From: Ceratotherium simum simum
Lineage: Eukaryota; Chordata; Mammalia; Perissodactyla; Rhinocerotidae
DNA: 64,000 bases
Direction of reading: 5' to 3'
Assembly: GCF_000283155.1 (NCBI RefSeq)
Contig: NW_004454240.1
Location: 2,713,790-2,777,789 of the forward strand
The notes under the pieces are model-generated. The model worked only from the letters and a program-made list of their open reading frames with translations, ran no database searches and had not been told where the DNA came from. Shown piece after piece: positions 23,135 through 34,310 of this stretch. Every line of letters starts with the position of its first letter. Position 1 is the first letter of the stretch. Position numbers and translations under genes: made by a program.

Positions 23135-24671
23135 TGTGTAACTTCTATAGGTATTTTTTGTGGTTACCTTGGGGCTTACATAAAATACCTCATAACAATC
23201 TATTTTAAGTTGATAACTTAAGTTCAATTACATACAAAAACTCTACACTCTAACTTCTTCCCCACACACTTTATGTTATTTTTCTCACATTTTAGATCTA
23301 CTAATATTGTGTATCTTTTAACATATTTTATAGTTATTTTTAAAACTTTTGCCATTTAATTTTTATCCTAGAAATAAAAGTGATTTATCCACCACCGTTA
23401 CAGTATTCTGTATGTGTCTATATATTTACCAAGTTTTGTACTTTCTTGATAATGCTATCATGTAGCTGTTTAGCGTCCTTTCATTTCAAGTTGATAAACT
23501 TCCTTTAGCATTTCATGTAAGGCAGGTTTAGTGGTGATGAACTTCCTCAGCTTTTATGTGTTTAGGAATGTCTTTATCTGTCCTTAATTTTGAAGGACAG
23601 TTTTGACAGGTATAGTATTCTTATTTGGCAGTTTTATTCTTTCAGCACTTTGAATGTATCATCCCACTCCCTTCTGGCCTTCAAGGTTTCTGCTGAAAAA
23701 TTTGTTGATAGTCTTATGTGGTTTTCTTGTATATGACAAGTAACTTTTCTCTTGATGCTTTCAAAATTCTTTTTGTCTTTGACTTTTGACAATTTGATTA
23801 TTATGTGTCTTGGTGTGAATATCTCTGCGTTCATTTATTTAGTATCTTTTAGGCTTCTTGGTTCTGGTTGTCCATTTCCTTCCCCAGATTTGGAAAGTTT
23901 TCAGCCATTATTTCTTTGAATAAGCTTTGTGGTCCTTTCTCTCTTCTCCTTCTGAGATTCGCTTAATACCTATATCCATCTGCTTGATGGTATTCCCATA
24001 AGTTCCTTACACTTTTTCACTCTTTTTCATTCTTTTTTCTTTTTGTCCCTCTGATTGAATTATTTCCAATTACCTGTCTTAGTTCACTGATCCTTTCTTT
24101 TGCTTTATCTAGTGTGCTGTTGAATTCTTCTCATGAATTTTTCAGTTAAGTTATTGTGTTCTTCAGCTCCATGATTTCTGTTTGGCACTTTTTAATATTT
24201 TTTATCTCTTTGTTGAAATTCTCACTTTGTTCATGCATTGTTCCTTTGATCTTGGTTAACATCTTTATAATAGTTATTTTGAATTCTCTGTCAGGTAAAT
24301 CTTAAAATTCTGTTTCATTAGGGTCAGTTTCTAGAGATTTAATGTGTTCCTTTGTTTGGAACACCTTTGTTGATTCTTCATTTTTCTTGACTCTCTGTGT
24401 TGGTGTCTGCACATTACACAAAGCAAGCACCTCTCCCAGTCTTCACAAATTGGTCTTGTACAGAATACCTCCACCAATCAGCCTGGTCAGAGATTCTGGG
24501 GGCCTCTACCAACTCTCTGGTTATATCTTCCTTTTGGATTGACCCTTTTTTCATTATATAATCTTCTTCTTTGTCTCTTCTGACACTTTTTGACTTAAAG
24601 TCTATTTTGTCTGGTATATGTATAGCCACTCCTGCTCTCTTTTGGTTACCATTTGAAGAAGCAAGTAGCTG

Positions 24672-25125
24672 TGGTTTTCATCTACTCACTCTGTGCTGAA
24701 CAGGGGTGGGAGGGAAGCTATGGCATTTACCAGTCCACAATACCATCTCCATTCTCCCCCAGGAGGCTAGACTGTGATGGACTTCTCAGAGCTCCTAGAC
24801 TGGCAATTCAGATGTCAGTTTTCTGGGCAGCCCTGGAGAAGTTGGAACCCTGGATTCACAGATAAACTCTTTCATTATGTAAGGGAAGGTTGACAGCTGG
24901 GATTTTTTTCTTCATGCTCTGTGCTCAGCAGGAGGGAGGATTTACGGTGTCTACCAGCCCAAGCCAACATCTCTGTTCTCCCCTAGGCAGACTCCTGAGA
25001 GTTCCAAGACTGGCAAGGCAGAAGCCAGTGCTCAGAAAACTTGGGGTGCTGGACATATGAACCAACCCCTTCCTTCCCCTGGGAGAAGCTGGAAGGTAGG
25101 GGGTCTCTTCTTTATCATATGGTGC
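24672..25125 (-). repeat. Two tandem ~220-bp monomers in an L1 5' UTR
   Basis: Unit A (about 24672-24910) and unit B (about 24911-25125) share an order of phrases: ctctgtgctgaacagg / ctctgtgctcagcagg; accagtccacaataccatct / accagcccaagccaacatct; ctcctagactggc / ttccaagactggc; ggagaagttggaac / ggagaagctggaag. They align over their length with moderate divergence. Confidence 0.65.
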
Positions 25126-25345
25126 TATGCTGGTGGCAAGTACTCTAGTGAATAGATCTCCCAAATCTCCCTACTAGCTTTACTGAATCTGGTTTCATGT
25201 TTGCCCTGGATATAGGAGCTTTTCAATTAGTTCCTGGATTTCTTACAAAGAGAATTTGTCCATGAATTGTTGCTGAATTGGTGTGTTTGTGGGGGGAAGA
25301 AGGGTCCAGGACTTCCTAATCCACCATCTTACTGATGTCATTCTC

Positions 25346-27115
25346 TTAAGAATTACTCTCTTTTTTTGTGGAATGTGACAAGCTGATTCTCAAATATATA
25401 TAGAAATGCAAAGAGCCAAGAACATCCAAGGTGGAAGGACTTGCTTTATCAGATATCAAGAGCTTATTATAAAGTCCAATAATTAAGACTATAGTATTGT
25501 TGCAATGACAAACAAACAGAACAAACAGTTCAGAAACAATCTTTACACATATGCAGACACTTGATTTATGAAAGGTGACACTGTAGAGAAGTGGAGAAAA
25601 TGATATTCCTTATAATAAATGGCCTGGGTCAGTTGAATACCTATAGGGAAAAGATGAAGCTTGGCCTCTATATCTGACCATACACAGAAATCAATTCCAG
25701 ATGGATTATAGATCTAAATGTGAATGGCAAAAACATAAAGCTTCTAGAAGATAATATGAGAAAATATCTACATGATCTCAAGGTAGGAAAATACTTCTTA
25801 AATGGAACACAAAAAACACTAGTCATAAAGAAAAGTACTGAAAAACTAGACACATTAAAATTAAAAACTTCTGTTCATCACTTTAATGAATCATCTGTTC
25901 ATTAAAGAGATTTGGGAAGGGTTTACAAGATAAAAAACATAAAAATGGTTCATAGCCAGGGTACATAAAGAATTCCTACAAATCTTTAGGAAAAGGACAA
26001 ACAAACCAATAAAAAAACAGGCAGGGCCAGCCCCATGGTCGAGTGGTTCAAGTTCCGCATACTCCACTTCAGCGGCCCAGGCTCGCAGGCTCAGATCCTG
26101 AGCACGGACCTACATCACTCACCAACCATGCTGTGGTGGCATCCCACATACAAAATGAAGGAAGACTGGCATGGAAGTTAGCTCATGGCTAATCTTCCTC
26201 AAGCAAAAAAAAGAGGAAGACTGGCAACAGATGTTAGTGCAGGGCAAATCTTCCTCAGCAAAAAAAAAAGGGGGGGAGCAAAATACTTGTATAGGCTGTT
26301 CACAGAAGAAGATATCCAAATAGATAATAAACATACGACAAGGAGTACAACTTCATTAGTCTTCTGAGAAATGACAATTAAAATCACAATGAGATATTAC
26401 TACATACCACTCACCAGAATGGCTATAATTAAAAAGAGTGATAATAACAAGTATTAGCAAGGATGTGGAACAACTAGAATTCTCATGCATTGCTGGTGGG
26501 AATGTAAATTGGTACAACCACTTAGAAAAACTGTCATTATCAAAAAATTTGAAAATATGTATTCCCTATGACCCAGAAATTCCAATCCTAGGTATACACC
26601 CAATAGAAATTCAAGTATGTATAACCAAAAGACATGTATGATAACATTGATAGCATCATTATTTATAATAACCCTAAGCAAGAAACAATCCAAATATTAT
26701 TAGCAGAATGAATAAATCAACTGTGATATATTCAAACAAGGAAATAATATACAAAAATACAAATAAAACAATACAGTTACATGCAACAACATGATGGATA
26801 TCACAAACATAGTGTTGAGCAAAAAAAAAAACAGACCTCCAAAAATACATACTGTTTGATTTCATTAATATCAAGTTCAAAATGGGCAAAACTAATCTAT
26901 AATATTAGAAGTCAGGATAGTCATTAACTATGGAGGAGGATGGTATAGTGATAGGGATGGAGCATAAGGTGAGGGTTGTGAGATGCTAGTTCTATTTCTT
27001 GACGTGGGTTCTGATAACATTAGTATGTTCACTTTGTAATAATTCATCAAGTTGTACAATTACAATTTGTGATGTTTTCTGTATGTATACTTCGATAGAA
27101 AATGAAAAAACAAGA
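25346..27115 (+). mobile_element. L1 ORF2 C-terminus and 3' UTR
   Basis: Runs gaaatgcaaagagccaagaa, tccagatggattatagatc, gatgtggaacaactagaat, catgatggatatcacaaac to a 3' UTR ending cgatagaaaatgaaaaaac. Possibly the 3' half of the same L1 seen at 17253-22505, separated by the minus-strand L1. Confidence 0.65.
26024..26271 (+). mobile_element. ERE SINE, diverged variant
   Basis: Starts gggccagccccatggtc, has cccacatacaaaatgaagg and two degenerate ttagctca/ttagtgcag units and an A tail. Sits in the L1. Older than most copies by divergence. Confidence 0.85.
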
Positions 27116-27600
27116 AAAGAAATGAAGAGCTAAGTGATGAATATTTATAGAATAGTCAGATAAAAATGGTCCTATATGAGAGCCACCCTGCAGGCAAAGC
27201 AAGTGGTTTCTCTTGGTAATGTTCTTGGGGATTAAATGGCTTCAGAAGTTCTCTAGTATAAAAATATCTTCCTATAAGGTAGTTACAGATAAATTACACA
27301 TTATTTTTCACAAGATCTAAGAGAGAAAGAGAGAGATGAGACCTAAAAGCAAACAAAACAAAACATCAAACAATATATTACAGAAAGCTTTTTGCACCAT
27401 CTTAGAGGTAATGCGGTTAGGACTCTTCTCCATTTCACTTTCTAATGATTCTAGAAACCAGTGAAACATTGCCAATGGAACTATTTACTCACCTAAGCAT
27501 AGCTGACAATTCACAGGCTTAGCAAGACCTGAGGAAAACAGGCCTGTTACATAAAGAGAAAATGTCTTTGTTTTACATAAACATCTCCAAAGACCCAAAA
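27116..27600. other. No gene or clear element seen
   Basis: Short stretch of apparently single-copy intronic DNA with a small GA-rich patch near 27320. Confidence 0.5.
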
Positions 27601-27885
27601 GAATATTCAACTCAACAAGTATTTAAGTACTCTAACTATAACTAGCACTGTGTCAGGTATTGTGGAAAAAGACAAAAAAGAAGGCAGATTTATGAGGTGC
27701 TCTAATATAAAGACACACAATTTATTAAACACAACAACAGCAATAACAACTAGAGAATGATTCCAAGTCAGGATATGGTGAGTGGCTTATAGAATTAGAG
27801 TTAGTGAGAGAGAAAATGGGATAGGTATGGAGTCAGTTTATCAAAAGCCTTGAATGTCACACTGAAAAGTCTAGATTTAAGTCTA
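27600..27885 (-). repeat. L2 fragments
   Basis: Contains ctagcactgtgtcaggtatt and further on ccttgaatgtcacactgaaa, compatible with degenerate minus-strand L2. Confidence 0.4.
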
Positions 27886-27887
27886 TA

Positions 27888-28086
27888 GGGGCCAGCCCTG
27901 TGGCTTAGCAGTTAAGTGCAAGCGCTCCGCTACTGGCAGCCTGGGTTCGGATCCCAGGCACACACTGATGCACAGCTTATCCGGCCATGCTGAGGCGGCG
28001 TCCCACATACAGCAACTAGAGGGATGTGCAACTATGACATACAACTATCTACTGGGGCTTTGGGAAGAAAAAGGGAAAAAATAAAT
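27888..28086 (+). mobile_element. ERE SINE without the 3' double unit
   Basis: Starts ggggccagccctgtggc and ends in ggggctttggg plus an AAAT-type tail. TSD aagtctatag (27878-27887) versus aaatctatag (28087-28096). It is the last ERE left of the EDA exon. Confidence 0.9.
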
Positions 28087-28096
28087 AAATCTATAG

Positions 28097-29999
28097 AAAA
28101 CTATTTTAGCTGGATCCCAGTCCCCTAAAAAATTCTCGCATTTAATGATTCCTAGTTATTTTCTTGATCAACAGCCTTAATAAATAACGTCAAATCTGGA
28201 TATACTAATGTTCTATTTAGTTAAACCAAGAGATGTTTTGTGGAAAGTTAAGGTTGACTTCTATGACATCACCTCAGATAATTAGGAACATATTCCAAAT
28301 ATCCCCAACAGTCCCAAACAAACCCGTATTAATCTACCCATCCAACTTTTTCTAAATACTTCTTAAACCTTAAGAAGAGGTTTCAGTTTAGATTATCTCT
28401 TGGGGCAATAATTTGAATGAGATACTACATTTCTTTGCCTCCCCCCCCCAAATAATCTTTCAAGCATTAAAAGATATGTAATACCTAACATAGTGTCTGG
28501 CTCATCACAGACTTTCTATTTATTGAACTAGATTGTTAAATTACACCAATATATTAACCTTACTCATCTCTCTCATGATTTGGTAGACCTTGATCATATC
28601 CCTGCCTCAACCTCTCTCTCTCCAGACTGAAAAAACAACTAGAAAGGCCTTCCATCCTTTTGATCAATTTAATTGGGTTTCTGGGGACTTTCATCAGCTG
28701 TTAGGTTTTTCTTGAGGAGCAGCCACCAGAATTTTCTATATAATTGTGGATGCAAATCCACTTTTGGTCTTTTACATGGAAAAGATAAGGGTTTTGTTTT
28801 GTTGTTGTTTTCAACACCCTTCCAGATGATGTCCGCCATATTCTGGGCTTTGAGAACTACAATTACAACTGGGTCAACTTCTTCACAGAATGATCAACAG
28901 GGACTTTTATTTTTATTTTTTTTTACTCTAACAATCATATTATGTATTGTCTAACTCAGAGACTGATGAGCTATACCTAGCTTTTGAGATCATCTCCAGT
29001 GAGTATCTAGATAAATCTACAGGTACTTAGCTACTCCAGGTGAAGGGGACAGTTATGATTCCAGAACATCCAAAGTGACGCTCTCACTTTTTATCATCAG
29101 CAACTGTGTCTCCTCTGGGAAGGCTTTTCTAACAATTCACTGGGAAAACTTTGCTGATCTCTCTGCTTGGTATCCTGAGTGACCTAATTTCCTTCTGTAT
29201 CCTGTTTTAGAAGTTTTTAAATTGAGGAATGACATACATACATCTTCATTGATTTCCAGATCCCTTTCTTAAGTCATAACTGAGCCATCATCTCATAAGC
29301 ATGGATAGGTTTGCATGACCTTATACAATGAAATGCCTCTGACCGTTCTGCCCAGTTGGTCTCATGAGATCTTCCCGCAATTTATTCTCATCAATTTGTC
29401 TTCACTCCTTGCAGATAAACTGATGAGAAACCTGAATGTTCTGCCCACTGAAGGATGTATATTTTATCTTTCTTCCTCTCCATCTAAGAGTTGTTGTAAC
29501 AGCAGCTGTTTGTGTTGAAAAACTCAAATATAAAAATATGACCTATGTGGCCAAATCCCACAAGGCTGTTTATTTTCTTATTTATGAATCAGAATCTGTT
29601 GGCATAACTTAGAATCTTGACTGTCAGCATATACTGAAATTAAATGTCACTGCAAAGCCAGCAGAGGGTGCACCAGGGCACTAGAAATTTTACCCAAGGT
29701 GTAGCAGTATCAGTTTATCTCTAATAGCTGATCAACTTTTCCTTTTTTTTGTTTTTTTGGTATGCTAAAACTAATATCCTCAAGATAAACTTAAGTTGAA
29801 TCTGGGCTAAAATTTCTTCAAAGCATACTCCAATTCTCCTGAAAGCGAAATTCAGGAAGAATAAGGATACATGGTTAAACTTAGTCTGGCCAAAATGTAG
29901 GTAAAGTAGCAGAAAATGATGCAGATCTGAGCCTTCTACTTTGTAAAAATTCTACTATGGAGCTGCACCCTATTCCTTCCAAAAAGGCTCCAGGAGATA
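28097..29999. other. Mostly single-copy EDA intron sequence
   Basis: No exon-like ORF. 28550-28640 (cttgatcatatccctgcct, then tctccagactgaaaa) weakly resembles a CR1/L3 relic. A poly-C run lies at 28441-28450 and T-rich runs near 28905-28922 and 29743-29757. Confidence 0.5.
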
Positions 30000-30175
30000 G
30001 TATGCTATAGGGGAATGGGCACTGATCTGGAAGTCAAGATACCAACTTCCATTCTAATTTTGACAATAGTTGTATGACCTTGGACAAGTCACTTCCCCCT
30101 CAGGGCAAGGGGATCAAACAAAACAGACTCATGTGGCCCCTCACAATTCTAAAAATTTCTGACTCCGATTGATGT
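30000..30175 (+). repeat. MIR SINE
   Basis: gaatgggcactgatctggaa, gtatgaccttggacaagtc and cttccccctcagggcaag follow forward MIR order. Confidence 0.6.
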
Positions 30176-31370
30176 CAACAAATGTAAAGAGCCAGTATGC
30201 TTGCGTCTACTGCTCAAAAAAATTAAAACAAAGAATAAAGGATAGACAATAGAGAGCTGTATTTAAACCAAGACAGAACTATTTGAAGTGCCATGCAAAA
30301 GACAGGTAACTAAATGCCATTATAGACCTGTGAGAGTCTCACACCATCACAGAAGCCCTAGACTACAATTGTCCTGCTAATCTTCAGTCCATAAACATGG
30401 GTCTGTCTATTCTGAATGCCAAAAAGCCTTGGCCATCATTTGACTAAGGAAGTTCAATTCCTTCATCTTTTCACAGAATATTAATGTTCAGCTGCTAAGT
30501 ATCTCTACTGGGCATTGTTGGGGGAGGAGGGGGTTGATAGATAAAGGGAGCCAGAATCCTAGTTAATTATCATTTAGCTACAGTGTTTAAAGTTTCAAGT
30601 ATGAGAAGCATGTCTACTGATTCTCTTCTTTGATAGGCTGTTATATAAGTTGGAGTGTGCTAGCAAGACATTTTAAGGCTCAGGGCAACTTTACAATGCA
30701 CAATGTAGAAAATGTGTGAGTCCTAACATTACAGTATTATCATGAATGTGATAGCAGCTTTGAATGGGTGGTCAAGGTAGCACAAATAATGTTTGCAGAG
30801 TATGACAATGATTCTGGATGTGGTAGAAAATATAGAAGGCCTGGGTCCCTGACCTCAAGGAAATTATTTGCACAACATGCCCTCTTCCCCAAGAGGAACA
30901 AATTCACTATTATTCTTTAACCACCTCAAAAGGATTCTCAGATGCTTCACTTAAGTTTCACATAAGACAAAATATGGCAGTCAAGAGAATACTTATTTTA
31001 AGTGCACTAGATTTACTTGAATAAGGAGCTAGAAAAAGTAGAACACAAGCAGCAAAGCTAATAGTTTGCTAACAAGGGCACAAACATCATAAAGTTTGCA
31101 AAAAAACTGCTCTTGAGAGATTACTCTTGAGTAATTATTCCATCAGTAGATTCCTGGTCTCAAGCTAGCAGTAGCGAAGGCACGTTACACGCCCCCTCCC
31201 TACCCACCCCCCAAAAAAGAGTCAGAACTGGCATGCAAAGGGTGAGTTTTATTTCCATAGATTTTTTTAAATTGCTGTTCAGAAGTTGTTTAGCAAGACG
31301 GCATATTTCTACCAGAATTCCTCAGGGCCCTGATCCTCACTAGAACACTGAGGACAACCAGTCTCAAATT
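30176..31370. other. Single-copy intron sequence near exon 1
   Basis: No recognised transposon or coding exon. This TE-poor stretch leads into the CpG island. Confidence 0.55.
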
Positions 31371-31920
31371 GCAGGTAAGTGTGAACAAGCCCACGTTCTG
31401 GTCAGCGCAGAAAGATCCGCGCTGAAAATACGATTAAAAGTTGTTTCAACGGGCGTGGAGCATTTATTACAGCTGTTTACAGCTCCAACACCAAAGGAGA
31501 GCCTGCTAGTGCTGGCATCAGCTCTGGGCACGAAAAAACAAGCACCGCGGGCAGAGAATCTCACCAGGAGCAGAAGGGCCAAGTTGCTGCCGTTAGTCCG
31601 CCAGAAGGGCAGCGCCGGCACCTCCGCCCCCCGGCCCGGCCGGGAGCGCAGCCAACTTTTCCCGAGGCAGCCTGTAGCCGGGGACAGCGGGCGCAGGCCA
31701 GAGTTCCCAAGTCCTGGGGTCCTGAGAGAGTCTGGGTGAGCCGAGCCAGGGGTCGGGGACAACCTGCCCCGGGGCAACCTCTCCCACGCCCGCCTGCCCC
31801 CTCCCTGGTCCTACCCTCCAACTTAGCTCGAGGTGGCAGAGTCCTCCCCAGGGCCCTGTGGGGGAGGGCCCCCGCCCTGCCCACAAGGGGAGGGGGCCTC
31901 TGCCGCCGCCACCCCTACTA

Positions 31921-31930
31921 GGTGACTCAC
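31921..31930 (-). other. EDA: EDA exon 1 5' splice site
   Basis: On the minus strand the exon ends CACCAG and the intron begins GTGAGTCACC, an excellent donor. It falls exactly after codon 132, where intron 1 interrupts EDA in other mammals, leaving phase 0. Confidence 0.92.
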
Positions 31931-32326
31931 CTGGTGCCCGTCCTGGGAGTCTGGGGGGAATGTGGTTTCTCCCGGTTCCAGGGGCTGCTGCTGAGGTGAC
32001 GGCTGCCCGAAGTGGCGGGTGATGGAACCGTCAGGGTCCAGGCCACCGGAGCTGCTGAGGGTCCCAGAGGTGCCAGGGGTGCCGGGGCCGCCAAGGCGGG
32101 ACTCGGCTCCCCGTTCCCGCCGCAACTCAGAGCGCAACTCCAGGTAGCAGCACAACGTCAGCAGGTGGAGGGCCAGCGAGAGGCCAAAGAAACCCAGGAA
32201 GAGCCGGCAGCTGTTCCCTTCGCCCGCCCGGGCAGGGGCCCCGCGACAGCCGCAGCCCTGGCTCCCCCGCTCCCGCGGCGCTGCCGCGGGCAGAGGTTCC
32301 CTTCGCTCTACCTCGGGGTAGCCCAT
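31931..32326 (-). CDS. EDA: Ectodysplasin A (EDA), coding exon 1, residues 1-132
   Basis: EDA is a type II membrane ligand of the TNF family. After furin shedding it activates EDAR (EDA-A1) or XEDAR (EDA-A2) and directs hair, tooth and sweat-gland development. The exon opens [10 protein letters not shown] and encodes a short cytoplasmic tail (about 1-41), one hydrophobic segment [19 protein letters not shown] followed by YL (42-62), then a basic/glycine-rich stalk ([21 protein letters not shown]) ending DSQDGHQ at residue 132. The furin site, collagen repeat and TNF domain belong to later exons outside the window. The start is chosen from homology and the gccATGg context. Length is exactly 396 nt, matching exon 1 of known EDA. 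Relative to the human protein as I remember it, residues 28 and 41 are Arg and the distal stalk varies. The frame is intact. Confidence 0.97.
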
Positions 32327-32830
32327 GGCCTCCGGAGACGCCCACTCTCTGAGGCCCGGGAGCCGCCGCGTCTGCCTCAGCGGTTCACGACCCCTGACAG
32401 GCGGCTACTGTCCTGCCATCGGCTGGGGGCTGCAGGGACCCGTTCCTGCGCTACGGGCGCTGGGCGGGACGGAGCAGGGAGCAGCCGCATGTGCAGCTCC
32501 ACTCCGAGGGGTGGGAAAGGGAGGAGGAGGGGCGGGAGAGACGGGCGGCTGGCCCTCGGAGAGAATGAGGGAGGAGGCCCGGGCCGACCCGCCCCATCCC
32601 TCAAGCGGCTGCCGGGACACCCAACCACCGGGCCCGCCAAGCCTCGGCGCCCCGCCCCCGGCCGTTCCACTCAGGGCCTCCAGCCGCGGGGCGGGACCTG
32701 GGGGCGTGTGGGTTCGCCTCTGCCTGGCGGCCCCACCCAGCTCTTCCCGCTTGCCCGGTTCCAGTTGGTGACTGCCGCTGTCGTTCATCCCTGGACTCCG
32801 CCCCAATTTAACCCTGTAGCGCCAGTACAG
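32327..32830 (-). promoter_or_regulatory. EDA: EDA 5' UTR and proximal promoter region
   Basis: This GC-rich stretch lies directly upstream of the EDA ATG and must hold the 5' UTR (a few hundred nt in other mammals) and core promoter. GC boxes and a G-run cluster are visible. Wnt/LEF1 and Sp1 control of EDA is reported for other mammals, but I could not assign a specific LEF1 site here with confidence. Confidence 0.65.
32508..32545 (+). other. Potential G-quadruplex in EDA 5' UTR/promoter
   Basis: Six runs of three or four G (32508-32511, 32513-32515, 32519-32521, 32529-32532, 32534-32536, 32543-32545) separated by loops of 1-7 bases satisfy the G3+N1-7 pattern. They are on the template strand for EDA, roughly 180-220 bp upstream of the ATG. 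Confidence 0.55.
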
Positions 32831-34190
32831 GGGAGAGGGAAGAGAGGGAGGCTGAGAAGAATTTGGGAACCTTGGAGAGAAAGTAGAGCAAAGAAAAGGA
32901 GGCAGAAACTAGTATTAATAGAAATGTTTGCAATTAACTGCAGTTGTTAATAACATCATCCAGTACTTATCTGTTGCTTTCAATGTTCAAAGCATTTAAC
33001 AGACGTTAAACTAATTAAAACAGCTCTGGGTTTGGAATGAAACCATGCCTGCTGTGTTTGCAATCCAATGGCGTGGCAAAAGAAAGGGAGACCCAGGAGC
33101 CTGAGAGCCAAAGGGAGTGAGAATGGGGTGGGACTGAGGCAGCCCCGCTCTTACAGTGAGTCTGGGGCCTCAATCTAAGTGACGGAGAAACCCACCTGTG
33201 TCAGGTGGGAATGAAGTGATGTTGCCCCACCCGGGGTAAAACAATCCCCTAGGATTTCTTGATATATTAATTAATTCAACAAATATGTATTGATCTCTTT
33301 GCAATGCAGAAACTGCTGTATGAGAGAATCCACAGCCAGTATAGTTTCTCTTCTTCCACCGCAGCAGGATTTTTGAGTGGAGAACACGTGCCTTCAATGA
33401 GAAAATGGGGAAACCGAGGACCAGAATGAGGTGGATTTTTACAAGGGTGGTCCACAGAATGGCCAGACAATATCGGCATCTCTATTTGCAGGCAACTGTT
33501 CTGGCCTCTCCACACCCCTCTCCTCTCCCGGGAGTAGTCCCTGGGGGAAGTTCAACAAGTCAGCCAAATGTTCCAGATGTACACTGCTTCAACTGCAGCA
33601 TCTTCAACAGCTGCACCAATCAGAAAAGGGTTCACAGCAAAAAACAACAAAAAAAGTGGAAAATGTCGGAACAATAGACTCTGAAATGAAGGATGGAAAG
33701 GATTAATTGAGTCACAATTGACAAGACTCACTAGTCTGAGATTATAGAGAACTGAATGACCATAGCAGGAGAAGTATGTATGCTTCTTTGTCACCATGCA
33801 CTCTCATTCCCATGTTATGAATAATTAGCAGTTTTTTTGACTTGAAATGGGTAGGCCTAAGACCTAGACTGGTGGGAAAGAAGAAAAATAGGGAGAAATG
33901 GAAAAGAAAACAAAAGAAGAGAAACAACAAAACAAAAACAAAGCATATGGTAGAGCGGTCAGTCCAGAGTGCAGAGAGGTCATAAACCTTAAATATATTA
34001 GCCACAGCCAACTTTTCTTCCAGACACTTTGTGAAGGGTCTCAGTGCTTCAGAAACGTCTTTGTGTCCCCTCATTGGCCCTTACCCATGAAATATAAAGT
34101 TTGCAAAGAATATCATCATCATGCAGATAAGAAAATAAAAAAGGGCGCTTAACAACTAATCTCAAATCCTGCTTGTTCAGTCTAGAAATT
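32831..34190. other. 5' flanking DNA, mostly single copy
   Basis: No exon or promoter signature beyond the CpG island edge. A short L2-terminus-like piece (attcaacaaatatgtattg) is at about 33270-33300. Overlapping ORFs of 75-110 codons on both strands show no coding character. Confidence 0.5.
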
Positions 34191-34194
34191 CTAG

Positions 34195-34310
34195 ACTGGC
34201 TCTCTCTGGGTCACTCTGAGCAAGTCACTGTGCTTTTTGAGACCTTAGTTTCTCCAACTGTAAAACGAGGAATTTGAACTTGAACAGCTATAACATTGTG
34301 TTTTATCTGT
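34195..34310 (+). repeat. MIR SINE fragment
   Basis: ctctgagcaagtcactgtgc, tgagaccttagtttctcc and aactgtaaaacgaggaattt fit a forward MIR core. Confidence 0.55.

Larger units (their letters stand above)
22506..25345 (-). mobile_element. L1 5' half including 5' UTR, minus strand
   Basis: Reverse-complement L1: ORF2 N-terminal region on the left, ORF1 in the middle (23500-24500), and 5' UTR on the right ending ccatcttactgatgtcatt near 25345. Retaining an L1 5' end is uncommon here. Contains one ERE and a tandem 5' UTR duplication. Inserted in or beside the plus-strand L1 flanking it; about 750 bp of expected L1 appear missing across the junction. Confidence 0.7.
1..31930 (-). other. EDA: EDA intron 1, 5' portion (remainder lies left of window)
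   Basis: Everything left of the exon 1 splice donor lies in the transcribed direction of EDA, so it should be intron 1. In human EDA this intron is several hundred kb long, and no sequence resembling EDA exon 2 (furin-site and stalk region) is visible in this window, consistent with a very long intron. It consists mostly of transposable elements listed separately. Intron assignment is inference from the exon and from family knowledge. Confidence 0.85.
31540..32830. promoter_or_regulatory. EDA: CpG island spanning EDA exon 1 and promoter
   Basis: Base composition shifts abruptly from AT-rich to strongly GC-rich with frequent CG dinucleotides, then back at about 32830. It covers the 3' side of exon 1, the coding exon and the proximal upstream region. 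Several GC-box cores (gggcgg/ccgccc type) occur at about 32461, 32533, 32650 and 32687, and no TATA box is evident upstream of the ATG. A GC-rich promoter fits a developmentally regulated gene. The transcription start cannot be fixed from sequence alone. Confidence 0.85.

Noticed and set aside
31823..31930. Extension of the EDA reading frame beyond codon 132
   Set aside because: The frame continues into intron only because no stop occurs by chance. A GTGAGT donor after residue 132 matches the known exon boundary.
31364..31930. Overlapping 94-137 codon ORFs in the CpG island
   Set aside because: GC-driven shadow frames without start context or homology; they lie in intron 1 adjacent to the donor.
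32012..32950. 312-codon plus-strand ORF over the CpG island
   Set aside because: It is antisense to EDA exon 1 and made long by GC richness and scarcity of stop codons; its Arg/Gly/Pro-rich translation has no recognisable domain.
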